From: Thermoflavimicrobium daqui
GTDB taxonomy: Bacteria > Bacillota > Bacilli > Thermoactinomycetales > Thermoactinomycetaceae
Assembly: GCF_003313465.1 (NCBI RefSeq)
Contig: NZ_KZ845664.1
Coordinates: 1-64,000, forward strand
Direction: 5' to 3'
Length of the DNA: 64,000 bases
Shown: piece after piece, positions 56,411 through 64,000 of the stretch
Layout: every line of letters starts with the position of its first letter
Position numbering within the stretch: the first letter of the stretch is position 1
Made by a program: the position numbers and the translations under genes
Notes under the pieces: model-generated
The model's database searches: none
The model's input: only the letters and a program-made list of their open reading frames with translations
Told to the model about the DNA's origin: nothing

Positions 56411-57267
56411 TGACACTCGCATTAGAAGTTAACCATGTAAGTAAAGCATATCAAGATTTTATGATCGAAGATTTAAGTTTTTCGGTTCCAAAAGGTTACA
56501 TTATGGGATTAATTGGTCCCAATGGTGCAGGGAAAAGTACAACCATTAAAATGATCTTAAATTTAGTGAAGAAGGATCGGGGATCTATCAAAATTTTTGG
56601 ATTCGATCATATCGAGCATGAAATAAAAGTGAGAGAACGGATTGGAATGGTATTTGATGAAAATCATTTTTATGAAGATTTAACTTGCGCGCAAGTGAAA
56701 AAAATAATTGCTCGATTCTATAAGAATTGGGATGAGCGTATTTACCACAACTATATGAAACAGTTTCAATTGCCACATGATAAAAAAGTCAAAGAACTAT
56801 CTAAAGGAATGAAAATGAAATTTGCGATTGCTATGGCTTTATCACATCATGCGGAGTTGATCATTATGGATGAACCGACAGCTGGATTAGATCCAATTGT
56901 CCGAAGTGAAGTTTTGGATATTTTACAAGAGATTGTACTGGATGAGAATAAATCGGTTTTATTTTCCACACATATCACGACGGATTTGGAGAAAATTGCT
57001 GATTATTTAACTTTTATTCATGATGGGCAAGTCGTTTTTTCTGAGGCGAAAGATGATGTTCTTGAACATTATTGGCTGGTCAAGGGGGATGATTCCTTGC
57101 TCGATCAAGACCGTAGGCATTTATTTGTAGGGATTAGAAAATCGGACTATGGCTTTGTCGGCTTAACGAGAGATGTGGAGCAAGTTAGGGGAAGCTTGAA
57201 AAATTCGGTTATTTATGAAAAACCATCACTGGAAGAAATTATGATCTATACGGTTAAAAAGGGGTGA
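56410..57267 (+). CDS. ABC transporter ATP-binding protein
   Basis: 285 aa. Walker A GPNGAGKST (about residues 37-45), signature LSKGMKMK, Walker B LIIMDEPTAGLDP and switch His in STHITTD. The C-terminal ~70 residues form an extra domain seen in YtrB-like exporters. Coupled to the regulator by a 1-nt overlap; the permease follows after 7 nt. Substrate unknown; peptide antibiotic export or resistance is the usual role. Confidence 0.93.
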   Translation: MTLALEVNHVSKAYQDFMIEDLSFSVPKGYIMGLIGPNGAGKSTTIKMILNLVKKDRGSIKIFGFDHIEHEIKVRERIGMVFDENHFYEDLTCAQVKKIIARFYKNWDERIYHNYMKQFQLPHDKKVKELSKGMKMKFAIAMALSHHAELIIMDEPTAGLDPIVRSEVLDILQEIVLDENKSVLFSTHITTDLEKIADYLTFIHDGQVVFSEAKDDVLEHYWLVKGDDSLLDQDRRHLFVGIRKSDYGFVGLTRDVEQVRGSLKNSVIYEKPSLEEIMIYTVKKG

Positions 57268-57274
57268 TGATTTG

Positions 57275-57904
57275 ATGCTAAATCTATTGATCAAGGATAT
57301 ATCTATTCAGCTGAAAACAATTCTCTTCTTTCTATGTTTTACTATTGGAAGTTTTATTTTTCTTGAAGTAAATGTTTATATGATCATACCGATTTTGAGT
57401 GCTATTTTACTAACTGTCGGCTCAGTTGGGATAGAAGAAAAAAACAATAGTGAAAAATTAGTGCTTAGTCTCCCCTTGAAACGTTCTACCATCGTATTAA
57501 GTAAATATATGAGTGTTATGATTTACTTTGGAGGAGGAATGCTCCTCGCTGTTTTATTTGGGAGCTTATTGGTAAAGATCGGGATCGCCAGAGTACTTAA
57601 ATATGTGTCTTTTGATGACGTCATTCTATCTCTGATGATTACGATCTTGTATGCATCTTTGTATTTACCGATTATATTTAAACTGGGTTATAAGCAATCA
57701 CGGCTCTACGTTTTTATGATGGTCATGCTTCCTTCAATGGCTACCTTGATCATAAGCGATTATCCTGATCTTACGAAGAAACTGGTTTGGTTGTCCTATG
57801 TACCGCATAAAATGCTGATGTTTGGAGTGTTTCTATTCCTTTTCATGATCTATGGTATTTCCATGTTCTTTTCCGTTCGATTCTATGAAAAGCGGGATTT
57901 CTAA
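57275..57904 (+). CDS. ABC-2 type permease
   Basis: 209 aa with about six membrane helices, starting MLNLLIKDISIQLKTILFFL with GGGGTGAT upstream of ATG 57275. Members of this ABC2_membrane family pair with YtrB-like ATPases; GIEEKNNSEKLVLSLPLKRSTIVLSKY is the characteristic cytoplasmic loop. Last gene of the operon. Confidence 0.88.
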   Translation: MLNLLIKDISIQLKTILFFLCFTIGSFIFLEVNVYMIIPILSAILLTVGSVGIEEKNNSEKLVLSLPLKRSTIVLSKYMSVMIYFGGGMLLAVLFGSLLVKIGIARVLKYVSFDDVILSLMITILYASLYLPIIFKLGYKQSRLYVFMMVMLPSMATLIISDYPDLTKKLVWLSYVPHKMLMFGVFLFLFMIYGISMFFSVRFYEKRDF

Positions 57905-57926
57905 GAAGTGCATAAAATAAATATAG

Positions 57927-57969
57927 ACAAAAACAAGCCATTAAAATAAGGAGATGGCTTGTTTTTGTT
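57927..57969 (+). terminator. Terminator of the GntR-ABC operon
   Basis: ACAAAAACAAGCCAT (57927-57941) pairs with ATGGCTTGTTTTTGT (57954-57968). Confidence 0.9.
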
Positions 57970-58027
57970 TTATATTTGATTGAAATTTTGTTTCAAATGA
58001 TGCTACATTGCTCTAAATAATTAATTA

Positions 58028-58055
58028 TTGACATAAATAGATAAATTATTATTAT
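58028..58055 (+). promoter_or_regulatory. Promoter of the APC permease gene (putative)
   Basis: TTGACA (58028-58033), 16-nt spacer, TATTAT (58050-58055). A weak family B-like fragment (AAATGATGCTACATTGCTC, about 57994-58012) lies just before it. Confidence 0.45.
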
Positions 58056-58159
58056 TAATGAGAAGATATGAATGGAATAGCTAAATAGGACTATTTAGTC
58101 AATAGGCTTATGTAAAAAGAATATTAAGGTGTATCTGTATTTTTTTATGGAGGAAGAAA

Positions 58160-59569
58160 ATGAGTTTATTTCGTAGGAAAAGTATTGAAAGTCTTGTCCA
58201 AGATAGCTGTCAGAAAAGCAAGCTTAAGCAGGAATTGGGAGCTTTGGATTTGATATTTTTGGGAATAGGTGCCATGATTGGAACTGGAATTTTTGTATTG
58301 ACAGGAATCGAATCTTTAAAGTCAGGCCCTGCATTGCCAATCTCTCTTATTCTTGCGGGAATTGCTTGTATACTAGTAGCATTGGCTTATGCAGAGTTAG
58401 CTTCAATATTCCCAGTAACTGGATCTGCTTATACTTATACTTATGCTACTTTCGGTGAAATGATTGCTTGGATCATCGGTTGGAATCTGATATTGGAGTA
58501 TCTATTTGTAGTTAGTTTCGTATCGGTAGAGTGGTCAGGATATGTTCAGCTTTTACTCTCGGGACTTGGGATACACTTATCGACTGCTTTCGCTGCTGCT
58601 CCATTTTCGATCCCCTTTGCAGATACGTATTTTAATTTACCTGCATTTACAATCATTATGTATGTTACTTTTATACTAGCGCAGGGGACAAGTAGTTTAA
58701 AGCGTATCAATCATATGATGGTAATCATTAAGGTAAGCGTTATTCTTCTATTTGTGATAGTGGCAGTTTGGTATGTGAAGCCTGACAATTGGAAGCCATT
58801 TACCCCATTTGGTTATGGTGGTGTTATGACAGCAGCAGATTCGGTCTTCTTTGCTTATATCGGTTTTGATGCGATCGTTTCAGCAGCTGAAGAGACAAAA
58901 AACCCTAAAAAGGATTTGCCCAAAGGCTTACTCATCTCTTTGGGAATCTGTATTTGCTTATATACCATGGTTACGGCAGTTATGACAGGGATTGTTCCCT
59001 TTCAAATGTATGAGATTAACTTGTCGTGGCCTATTGCTTTGGTATTAGAAACTACGGGACAAAATTGGATAGCGGGTTTTATTGATTTAGGAGCTATTTT
59101 GGGTATGACCACAATTTTACTGGTCATGTTATATGGACAAACTCGGATATTTTTTGCGATGTCTCGTGATGGGCTTTTGCCTAAACGCTTTTCACAGGTT
59201 AATGAAAAGCATCGTGCGCCAGTTCAGGCAACATGGCTGCTAGGAACGATCGCAGCTTTCGCTGGTGGAATACTACCTCTTAGTAAGCTTTCTGAACTTA
59301 TCAACATGGGTTCTCTTTTTGCTTTTACATTGGTATGTATAGTAGTCATTGTGCTTCGATATAGTAACCCTGATTTACCACGCGCTTTTCGAAGTCCAGG
59401 TGTTCCCATATTACCTTTGATAGGGGCAGGTATCTGTATTTTTCTAATGAAGGACTTACATCTACGAACATGGCTAGTCTTTGGTGTTTGGTCATGCTTG
59501 GGACTGATCATTTATTTTACATATTCAAGAAAAAATGCTGTCATGGGTAAAGAGAGTTCAAAAAGATAG
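58160..59569 (+). CDS. APC-family amino acid permease
   Basis: 469 aa with about 12 membrane helices. GAMIGTGIFVLTGIES in the first helix and FFAYIGFDAIVSAAEETKNPKKDLP match the cationic amino acid transporter (CAT/YfnA) branch of the amino acid-polyamine-organocation family. ATG follows GGAGG. Single gene between terminators; substrate not fixed by sequence. Confidence 0.9.
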   Translation: MSLFRRKSIESLVQDSCQKSKLKQELGALDLIFLGIGAMIGTGIFVLTGIESLKSGPALPISLILAGIACILVALAYAELASIFPVTGSAYTYTYATFGEMIAWIIGWNLILEYLFVVSFVSVEWSGYVQLLLSGLGIHLSTAFAAAPFSIPFADTYFNLPAFTIIMYVTFILAQGTSSLKRINHMMVIIKVSVILLFVIVAVWYVKPDNWKPFTPFGYGGVMTAADSVFFAYIGFDAIVSAAEETKNPKKDLPKGLLISLGICICLYTMVTAVMTGIVPFQMYEINLSWPIALVLETTGQNWIAGFIDLGAILGMTTILLVMLYGQTRIFFAMSRDGLLPKRFSQVNEKHRAPVQATWLLGTIAAFAGGILPLSKLSELINMGSLFAFTLVCIVVIVLRYSNPDLPRAFRSPGVPILPLIGAGICIFLMKDLHLRTWLVFGVWSCLGLIIYFTYSRKNAVMGKESSKR

Positions 59570-59615
59570 AAGGAAAATAAAGTGAGCGTTTTTCATTGTA
59601 AGAGAGAATCGTTAA

Positions 59616-59651
59616 TGAGGGAGTTTTATTTAAAAACCCCTCGTTCTTTTT
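59616..59651 (+). terminator. Terminator after the APC permease
   Basis: GAGGG-A-GTTTT pairs with AAAAC-CCCTC with one bulged base and is followed by a T-rich run (GTTCTTTTTATT). Confidence 0.65.
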
Positions 59652-59724
59652 ATTTATTTTCCCTATAATAAAAATAGATAGTATATTGGTTTTATTTAAA
59701 AATTTCTGGGAGTGAGGTCTGAGT

Positions 59725-60609
59725 ATGAAGCGCTTTCTAGTCATGCTAACCAGTATCATCTTATTGATTGGTATGCAGTTTCCTAGCTCTGTACAGGCTA
59801 AACCTAGTGATTATTCCGAATTTAATCAAAAGTTTAAACAAGGAACAGAAATTCCTGGTGTAGATGGTTATTGGGTTCCTTAAGGGCTTACCTATTATCC
59901 ACAAAAAAACTGGTTGATCACTTCAAACTACTATAATAATGGCAAAAAGAATTCGCCAAAGACAGCGATGATTGCCATTATTGATTTATCATCGAAAAAA
60001 TTAGTGAATACGATTCAGTTAATAGAGCTAGGTGGTCCAGGAGCAATAAAGCATAGAGGACATGTCGGAGGTATTACCATTGCTGGTGACTATCTCTGGA
60101 TTTCTTCGACTATTGGTGATTTAAAGTATCTATATTCGTTGTCTTTAAGTAAAGTAGAGCAAGCAAAAAATGGTGACTTAGTTAAAATGGATAGAAAGTA
60201 TGGTGTGCGTGCTGCTTCAGCGATTACTTATAAAAATGGCGAACTATGGTTGGTAGAATATAAGAAAGGCTCTTGTAAAAAGGACTATAGTCATAAAAAT
60301 AGTTCTGCGAAGTTGTATCGTTATAAAGTGAATACAGACGGTAGTATCAAAAAAGTTGGCGATTTTAAAATCCCTGATAGAGTACAAGTAATGATGATCA
60401 CGGATACAGAGTTTTTCTTTAGCCGTTCTTGTGGACGTACAAATCCGAGTGATCTGACTATCTATAAGAATCAAAACGGCAAATTAGGAAAGTTTGTTAA
60501 ATCAGTAAAAATGCCACCAATGTCGGAAGGGATCGTACAAGTAGTCCCAACTATTTTGTTGAGAGTCAAATATGAGTTACAATTTTATGAAATAATTAAT
60601 ATTCAATAA
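59725..60609 (+). pseudogene. Disrupted copy of the secreted protein gene at 60703
   Basis: It starts MKRFLVMLTSIILLIGMQF with a signal peptide and a ribosome site (GAGGT) like that of its neighbour. An in-frame TAA at 59881-59883 interrupts WVP-GLTYYPQK, where the intact neighbour has Gln (CAA). Near the end the reading after SEGIVQV departs from the paralogue; another frame restores NYF-VES, then stops, so a frameshift is also likely. Only ~230 codons downstream of the stop remain open. Both lesions are visible directly; loss of function is inferred. Confidence 0.85.
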
Positions 60610-60702
60610 ATAACTCTCGTGTTTCGTTATTATTTTTTGTATTATGGGAATGTACTGTCCGTTTTGGATGTCCAACAAACAGCTTTTTTGGAGGTCTGGT
60701 AT

Positions 60703-61644
60703 ATGAAACGTTCTTTAGCAATCCTAACGAGTCTAAGTTTACTAGTTTGTTTGCAGCTTCCGAGCACTACAGTCGCTGGTGCTGGTAAATATGATCATTT
60801 CAAAAAAACATTTAAAAAAGGACCACAAATTCCCGGTACATCGAAGGATAGCTACAAGTGGGTTCCTCAAGGGCTTACTTATTACCCACAAAAGAAATGG
60901 ATGTTAACCTCTAGCTATTGGCATGATGCTAAGAAGAAAACGAAAAAGCCAAGTACCATTTCGATTATTGATCTACCATCTAAAAAATTTTTACGAAACT
61001 TTTACTTACTTGAACCCAATGGTTCCAAACATATGGGCCATGTTGGAGGTATTACTGTTAGTAATAATTACTTATGGATCGCTTCATCTGTTAGTGGTGG
61101 GTCCTATCTATACCGTATCTCTATAAGTAAGGTGGAAAAAGCAAAAGATGGCGTATCAGTAAAAGCGGATAAAAAGTTTAAAGTACCGACATCCTCTACC
61201 ATTACTTCTAAAAATGGACAACTCTGGATCGGACAATATACTAAAGGGGCCTCATGTGCATACGATAATAAGAAGACTAGTAACTTATATCGTTACTCTG
61301 TGGATTCCAAAGGTAATATCAAACTAGTAACTCAATATAAAATACCTGACCAAGTACAAGGAATGATGATCACAGACGATCAGTTCTTCTTTAGTCGCTC
61401 TTGCGGACGTAAAAATGAAAGTTATCTGAGTATCTATAACAAATCAAATGGAGGACCTGGAGGACTGAAAAAATCGATCAGAATGTTACCAATGTCTGAG
61501 GGAATTGTGCAAGTAGGAAGTAATATGTATGTGAACTTTGAATCTTGGTCGCCACTGTATCGATTGGGCGAAGATGGAAATGGGAAAGCAGTAGAGCCAA
61601 CGAAATACATTCATTATGTCCATATTAAAACGGTACAGCGTTAA
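60703..61644 (+). CDS. Secreted protein, beta-propeller-like, unknown function
   Basis: 313 aa from ATG 60703 (GGAGGT upstream). The signal peptide ends near VAGAG. The mature protein has repeated beta-rich blocks of the form TVSNNYLWIASSV, SISKVEKAKDG, TSKNGQLWIGQYT and ITDDQFFFSRSCGR, like the blades of a propeller, plus SIIDLPSKKFLRNF. Similar secreted proteins occur in actinomycetes and some Bacillales; no activity is known to me. Tandem duplicate of the pseudogene before it. Confidence 0.8.
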   Translation: MKRSLAILTSLSLLVCLQLPSTTVAGAGKYDHFKKTFKKGPQIPGTSKDSYKWVPQGLTYYPQKKWMLTSSYWHDAKKKTKKPSTISIIDLPSKKFLRNFYLLEPNGSKHMGHVGGITVSNNYLWIASSVSGGSYLYRISISKVEKAKDGVSVKADKKFKVPTSSTITSKNGQLWIGQYTKGASCAYDNKKTSNLYRYSVDSKGNIKLVTQYKIPDQVQGMMITDDQFFFSRSCGRKNESYLSIYNKSNGGPGGLKKSIRMLPMSEGIVQVGSNMYVNFESWSPLYRLGEDGNGKAVEPTKYIHYVHIKTVQR

Positions 61645-61674
61645 ACAGTTGATCGAAGTAAAACTTCTATGGAT

Positions 61675-61716
61675 AAAAAAGTCTAGTATCGGCAAGAATC
61701 GATACTAGACTTTTTT
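61675..61716. terminator. Bidirectional terminator
   Basis: AAAAAAGTCTAGTATCG pairs with CGATACTAGACTTTTTT; it serves the secreted protein gene and the convergent flippase gene. Confidence 0.92.
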
Positions 61717-61743
61717 GCTTTACGAATAACCCTATCTATCATC

Positions 61744-63363
61744 TTATCCTCTAACTAAACGAAGTCGTTTTAAGATGGGAAGCAAACGACCACCCATCGG
61801 CATGAGCCGCACTTCGCTTTCATCTAAAGCTTTGGTTAAGAAGAGGGCAAGGAAGAAGATGATCGCACCTAAAATCCCTAAACCAATACTAATGCCCGTA
61901 TTGAGTACCCGATCGGTTAATTGGGCTGCATCGAATACAAAATGCTCCAGTACATAATAGGAAAAGAATAGACCGATCGACATAATGATCCCACTGAGTG
62001 TCGGTTTGAAAAAGAGACGGAAAAGCTTGACTTTCGCTTGTGATTTTTCAAGAACCGCCCACATATTTAAAATACAGATGACCAGATAGCAGATAACCAT
62101 GGATAGAGCTGATCCTGCTATACCAATGATCGGTATGTAGATAAAGTTTCCAATCACTTTTACTACTCCACCAATAAGCATATTCCGAACAGGGATTTGA
62201 TTATGCCCCATCCCTTGTAAGATACCTGTACTCGCTGTAGCAACTGTACTAAAAATAGCTGCAAAAGCTAATACAGCGACGGGAAATGCTCCTTTTGCAT
62301 CTTTGTACATCATAATATTAAGAGGGCTTGCTAACATAGTAACCATTAAACTCATCGGTAAGCTCATAATATAAGTCATTTTCCAAGCTTGGGAAATAGT
62401 TCGTCCTACAGCATCCATCTCTTTTTTGGTGATATAAGCCGTTATGGCTGGTACTAAGGTTAGTGAAATAGCCGTTGAGAAGGATTGAATTAAGTTGACA
62501 AAAGGTTCTCCCCGACCATAGATACCAAATAAAGTGATGGCCTCAGAGGGACTATGTCCCATCCATTGTAAGATACGAGGGACGGTAGCAGAGTCCATCA
62601 GCTGAATTAAAGGGAAAACGAGCTGTCCTAATGTGATGGGTAGTGAGAAAATCAGAATTTTTTTAATTAATCCCCCGATTGGTTCAGGTTCGGTAGAGGG
62701 TTGTTCCTGCACTTTTTTACGCCACTCGCGTTTATCACGAAACTGATAGCCAAGGACAATGAGTAAACCGGCAATAGCTCCGAAAAGAGCCCCTGAGGTA
62801 GCACCAGCAGAAGCTACTTCGGCAGAAGCACCCGTTTTGACTAAATAGTAAATTAAAATAATCATCGTTATGACGCGAAAGAATTGTTCGATCACTTGCG
62901 AAATTCCGGTTGGCATCATATTTTGATATCCTTGAAAGTATCCGCGTATGACAGCCATAGAGGGTACGAAAATAATCGTAATGGCGAGTACTTGTAACGA
63001 CATTTTAGTTGCTGGGACTTCTAAAATCGTAGTTGCGATAAATTCAGCTCCGAAAAAGAGAATGGCTGCAATGACCAAACCTGTAATGGTAAGAATGATC
63101 GATGCCGCTGTTTGAACACGTCGAGCATTCAGATGATCATTTTTCGATATACGTTCGGAGACAAACTTTGAAACGGTGAGTGGAACCCCAGCAGAAGCAA
63201 TCATCAATAAAAAGGAGTAAAACGGAAAAGATGCTTTATATAAGCCGACGATCTCATCTCCGGCAATATTTTGGAATGGAACCCAAAAAAGAGCCCCCAT
63301 CAAGCGAGATATGAGTATCGCAAGACTTAATATGAGTGTACCTTTGACAATCTTATTAGCCAT
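61744..63363 (-). CDS. MOP-family lipid flippase, MurJ/YtgP/SpoVB type
   Basis: 539 aa with about 14 membrane helices. ILISRLMGALFWVPFQNIAG at the N-terminus, GVPLTVSKFVSE, RGYFQGYQNMMPT and ISQVIEQFFRV are typical of the polysaccharide biosynthesis (YtgP/SpoVB/YabM) group. These flip lipid-linked cell-wall precursors (lipid II) outward; length best fits YtgP (a MurJ). SpoVB is a close alternative. AAGGAAG precedes the ATG. Confidence 0.87.
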   Translation of the reverse strand: MANKIVKGTLILSLAILISRLMGALFWVPFQNIAGDEIVGLYKASFPFYSFLLMIASAGVPLTVSKFVSERISKNDHLNARRVQTAASIILTITGLVIAAILFFGAEFIATTILEVPATKMSLQVLAITIIFVPSMAVIRGYFQGYQNMMPTGISQVIEQFFRVITMIILIYYLVKTGASAEVASAGATSGALFGAIAGLLIVLGYQFRDKREWRKKVQEQPSTEPEPIGGLIKKILIFSLPITLGQLVFPLIQLMDSATVPRILQWMGHSPSEAITLFGIYGRGEPFVNLIQSFSTAISLTLVPAITAYITKKEMDAVGRTISQAWKMTYIMSLPMSLMVTMLASPLNIMMYKDAKGAFPVAVLAFAAIFSTVATASTGILQGMGHNQIPVRNMLIGGVVKVIGNFIYIPIIGIAGSALSMVICYLVICILNMWAVLEKSQAKVKLFRLFFKPTLSGIIMSIGLFFSYYVLEHFVFDAAQLTDRVLNTGISIGLGILGAIIFFLALFLTKALDESEVRLMPMGGRLLPILKRLRLVRG

Positions 63364-63712
63364 GTATGCTACTTCCTTCTGCTATAGATTAAACACTTTT
63401 CCTATTTTAGCAGCTTTCGAGAATAAAGCATATAAAGCAACTTATTTATTCGAAAAAACTTAAATATATGAGTATGTTACTAATATGATAAAGAGTTCTT
63501 CTACTTCTTAGAAATAATTAACTCGTCTAATGAGCTGTTTCTCTGTGGTTTTTCCTTCATACTTATACTGGGTAAGATCAAGACAAAGTCATGGAACTAG
63601 AAAAGGAAATTCCGACTTATCAATTGTCTCGATCGATCGGTTTAATATATGATTGATTTTCCCTTTGATATACGAACTTGCATTTTTCATGGATTAAGGT
63701 GAAAATAGGGAC
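63364..63712. other. Intergenic region before yicC
   Basis: About 350 bp with promoter-like AT-rich stretches for both divergent genes but no motif I can support strongly. No gene seen. Confidence 0.4.
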
Positions 63713-64000
63713 ATGATGATTAATAGTGAATTAAATAGTATGACAGGTTTTGGGCGGGGCGAAACCGAAGTGGATCAAGTTCGCTTTATTGCGGAGATTC
63801 GCTCTGTAAACCATCGCTTCCTTGATATTGTTGTTCGATTACCAGCTGGATGGTTATCCTATGAAGAGGTAATTAAACGTCTGGTAAAGAAATATGTTAA
63901 AAGAGGGAGAATTGATGTTTTTATTTCTGTTGATGGACAACTCCATCCAGAAAAAAATGTATCGATTGATTGGAAATTGGCAGATGGATATATTCAAGCG
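63713..64000 (+). CDS. yicC: YicC/YloC-family endoribonuclease, N-terminal part (partial)
   Basis: The first 96 codons, cut by the window end. SMTGFGRGE and EIRSVNHRFLDIVVRLP are the hallmark N-terminal blocks of the YicC family, recently shown to act as endoribonucleases. Two ATGs (63713, 63716) follow AAGGTGAAAATAGGG. In B. subtilis yloC follows yloA and yloB; here 10 kb of other genes lie between. Confidence 0.92.
   Translation, partial: MMINSELNSMTGFGRGETEVDQVRFIAEIRSVNHRFLDIVVRLPAGWLSYEEVIKRLVKKYVKRGRIDVFISVDGQLHPEKNVSIDWKLADGYIQA

Overview
The window is from a low-GC, spore-forming Firmicute of the order Bacillales. It is Bacillus-like in gene order but not a close Bacillus relative; Thermoactinomycetaceae is my guess, not a demonstrated assignment. 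The evidence is strong AGGAGG-type ribosome binding sites, frequent TTG and GTG starts, T-box and PyrR attenuators, cre-like sites, a YteA/YlyA-type sporulation protein, and the order ylyA-lspA-ylyB-pyrR-pyrP-pyrBC-carAB-pyrFE, then rqcH-yloB, then yicC, which follows the Bacillus subtilis chromosome with extra blocks inserted.

Layout. 1-0.45 kb: the 3' end of a 16S rRNA gene that stops at its own terminator; no 23S, 5S or tRNA gene follows. 1-4.3 kb: a xanthine/uracil-type permease and a divergent PTS EIIB-EIIC pair behind a structured leader. 4.9-12.9 kb: a branched-chain amino acid operon (ilvE-ilvB-ilvN-ilvC-ilvA-ilvD) behind two T-box leaders in series. 12.9-16.1 kb: repeat debris, a small barrel-like protein, CbiZ and an RsgA-type GTPase. 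16.3-29.2 kb: ylyA, lspA, rluD and the pyrimidine operon with two PyrR attenuators; pyrK and pyrD are missing from it.

29.4-35.9 kb is accessory: small orphan proteins, two tandem amino-acid-binding lipoproteins with no permease, an Imm30-like immunity protein, and a DHFR-like reductase divergent from a WYL regulator. 35.9-44.8 kb is a nearly complete molybdenum-cofactor cluster (moaA-moaD-moaE-mobB-moeA-mog-moaC on the minus strand, mobA divergent), followed by an oxalate/formate-type MFS carrier and fdhD flanked by two DUF2294 genes. It looks like the accessory kit of a formate dehydrogenase whose structural gene lies elsewhere. 45-48 kb holds two paralogous VWA lipoproteins, one with a broken metal site. 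48-54.7 kb: rqcH, a lipoprotein, a Ca2+ P-type ATPase and dapF. 54.7-63.4 kb: a DUF3153-like lipoprotein, a GntR/ABC exporter operon, an APC permease, a secreted-protein gene next to its pseudogene copy, and a MurJ/SpoVB-type flippase. The window ends inside yicC.

Two families of dispersed non-coding repeats (called A and B here) sit between genes. No prophage, CRISPR array, complete insertion sequence or tRNA gene was found. The most interesting items are the orphan 16S gene with an enlarged helix 44, the tandem T-boxes with different specifier triplets, repeat family B, the structured leaders of the PTS operon and MFS gene, the paired VWA lipoproteins, and the formate/molybdenum accessory module.
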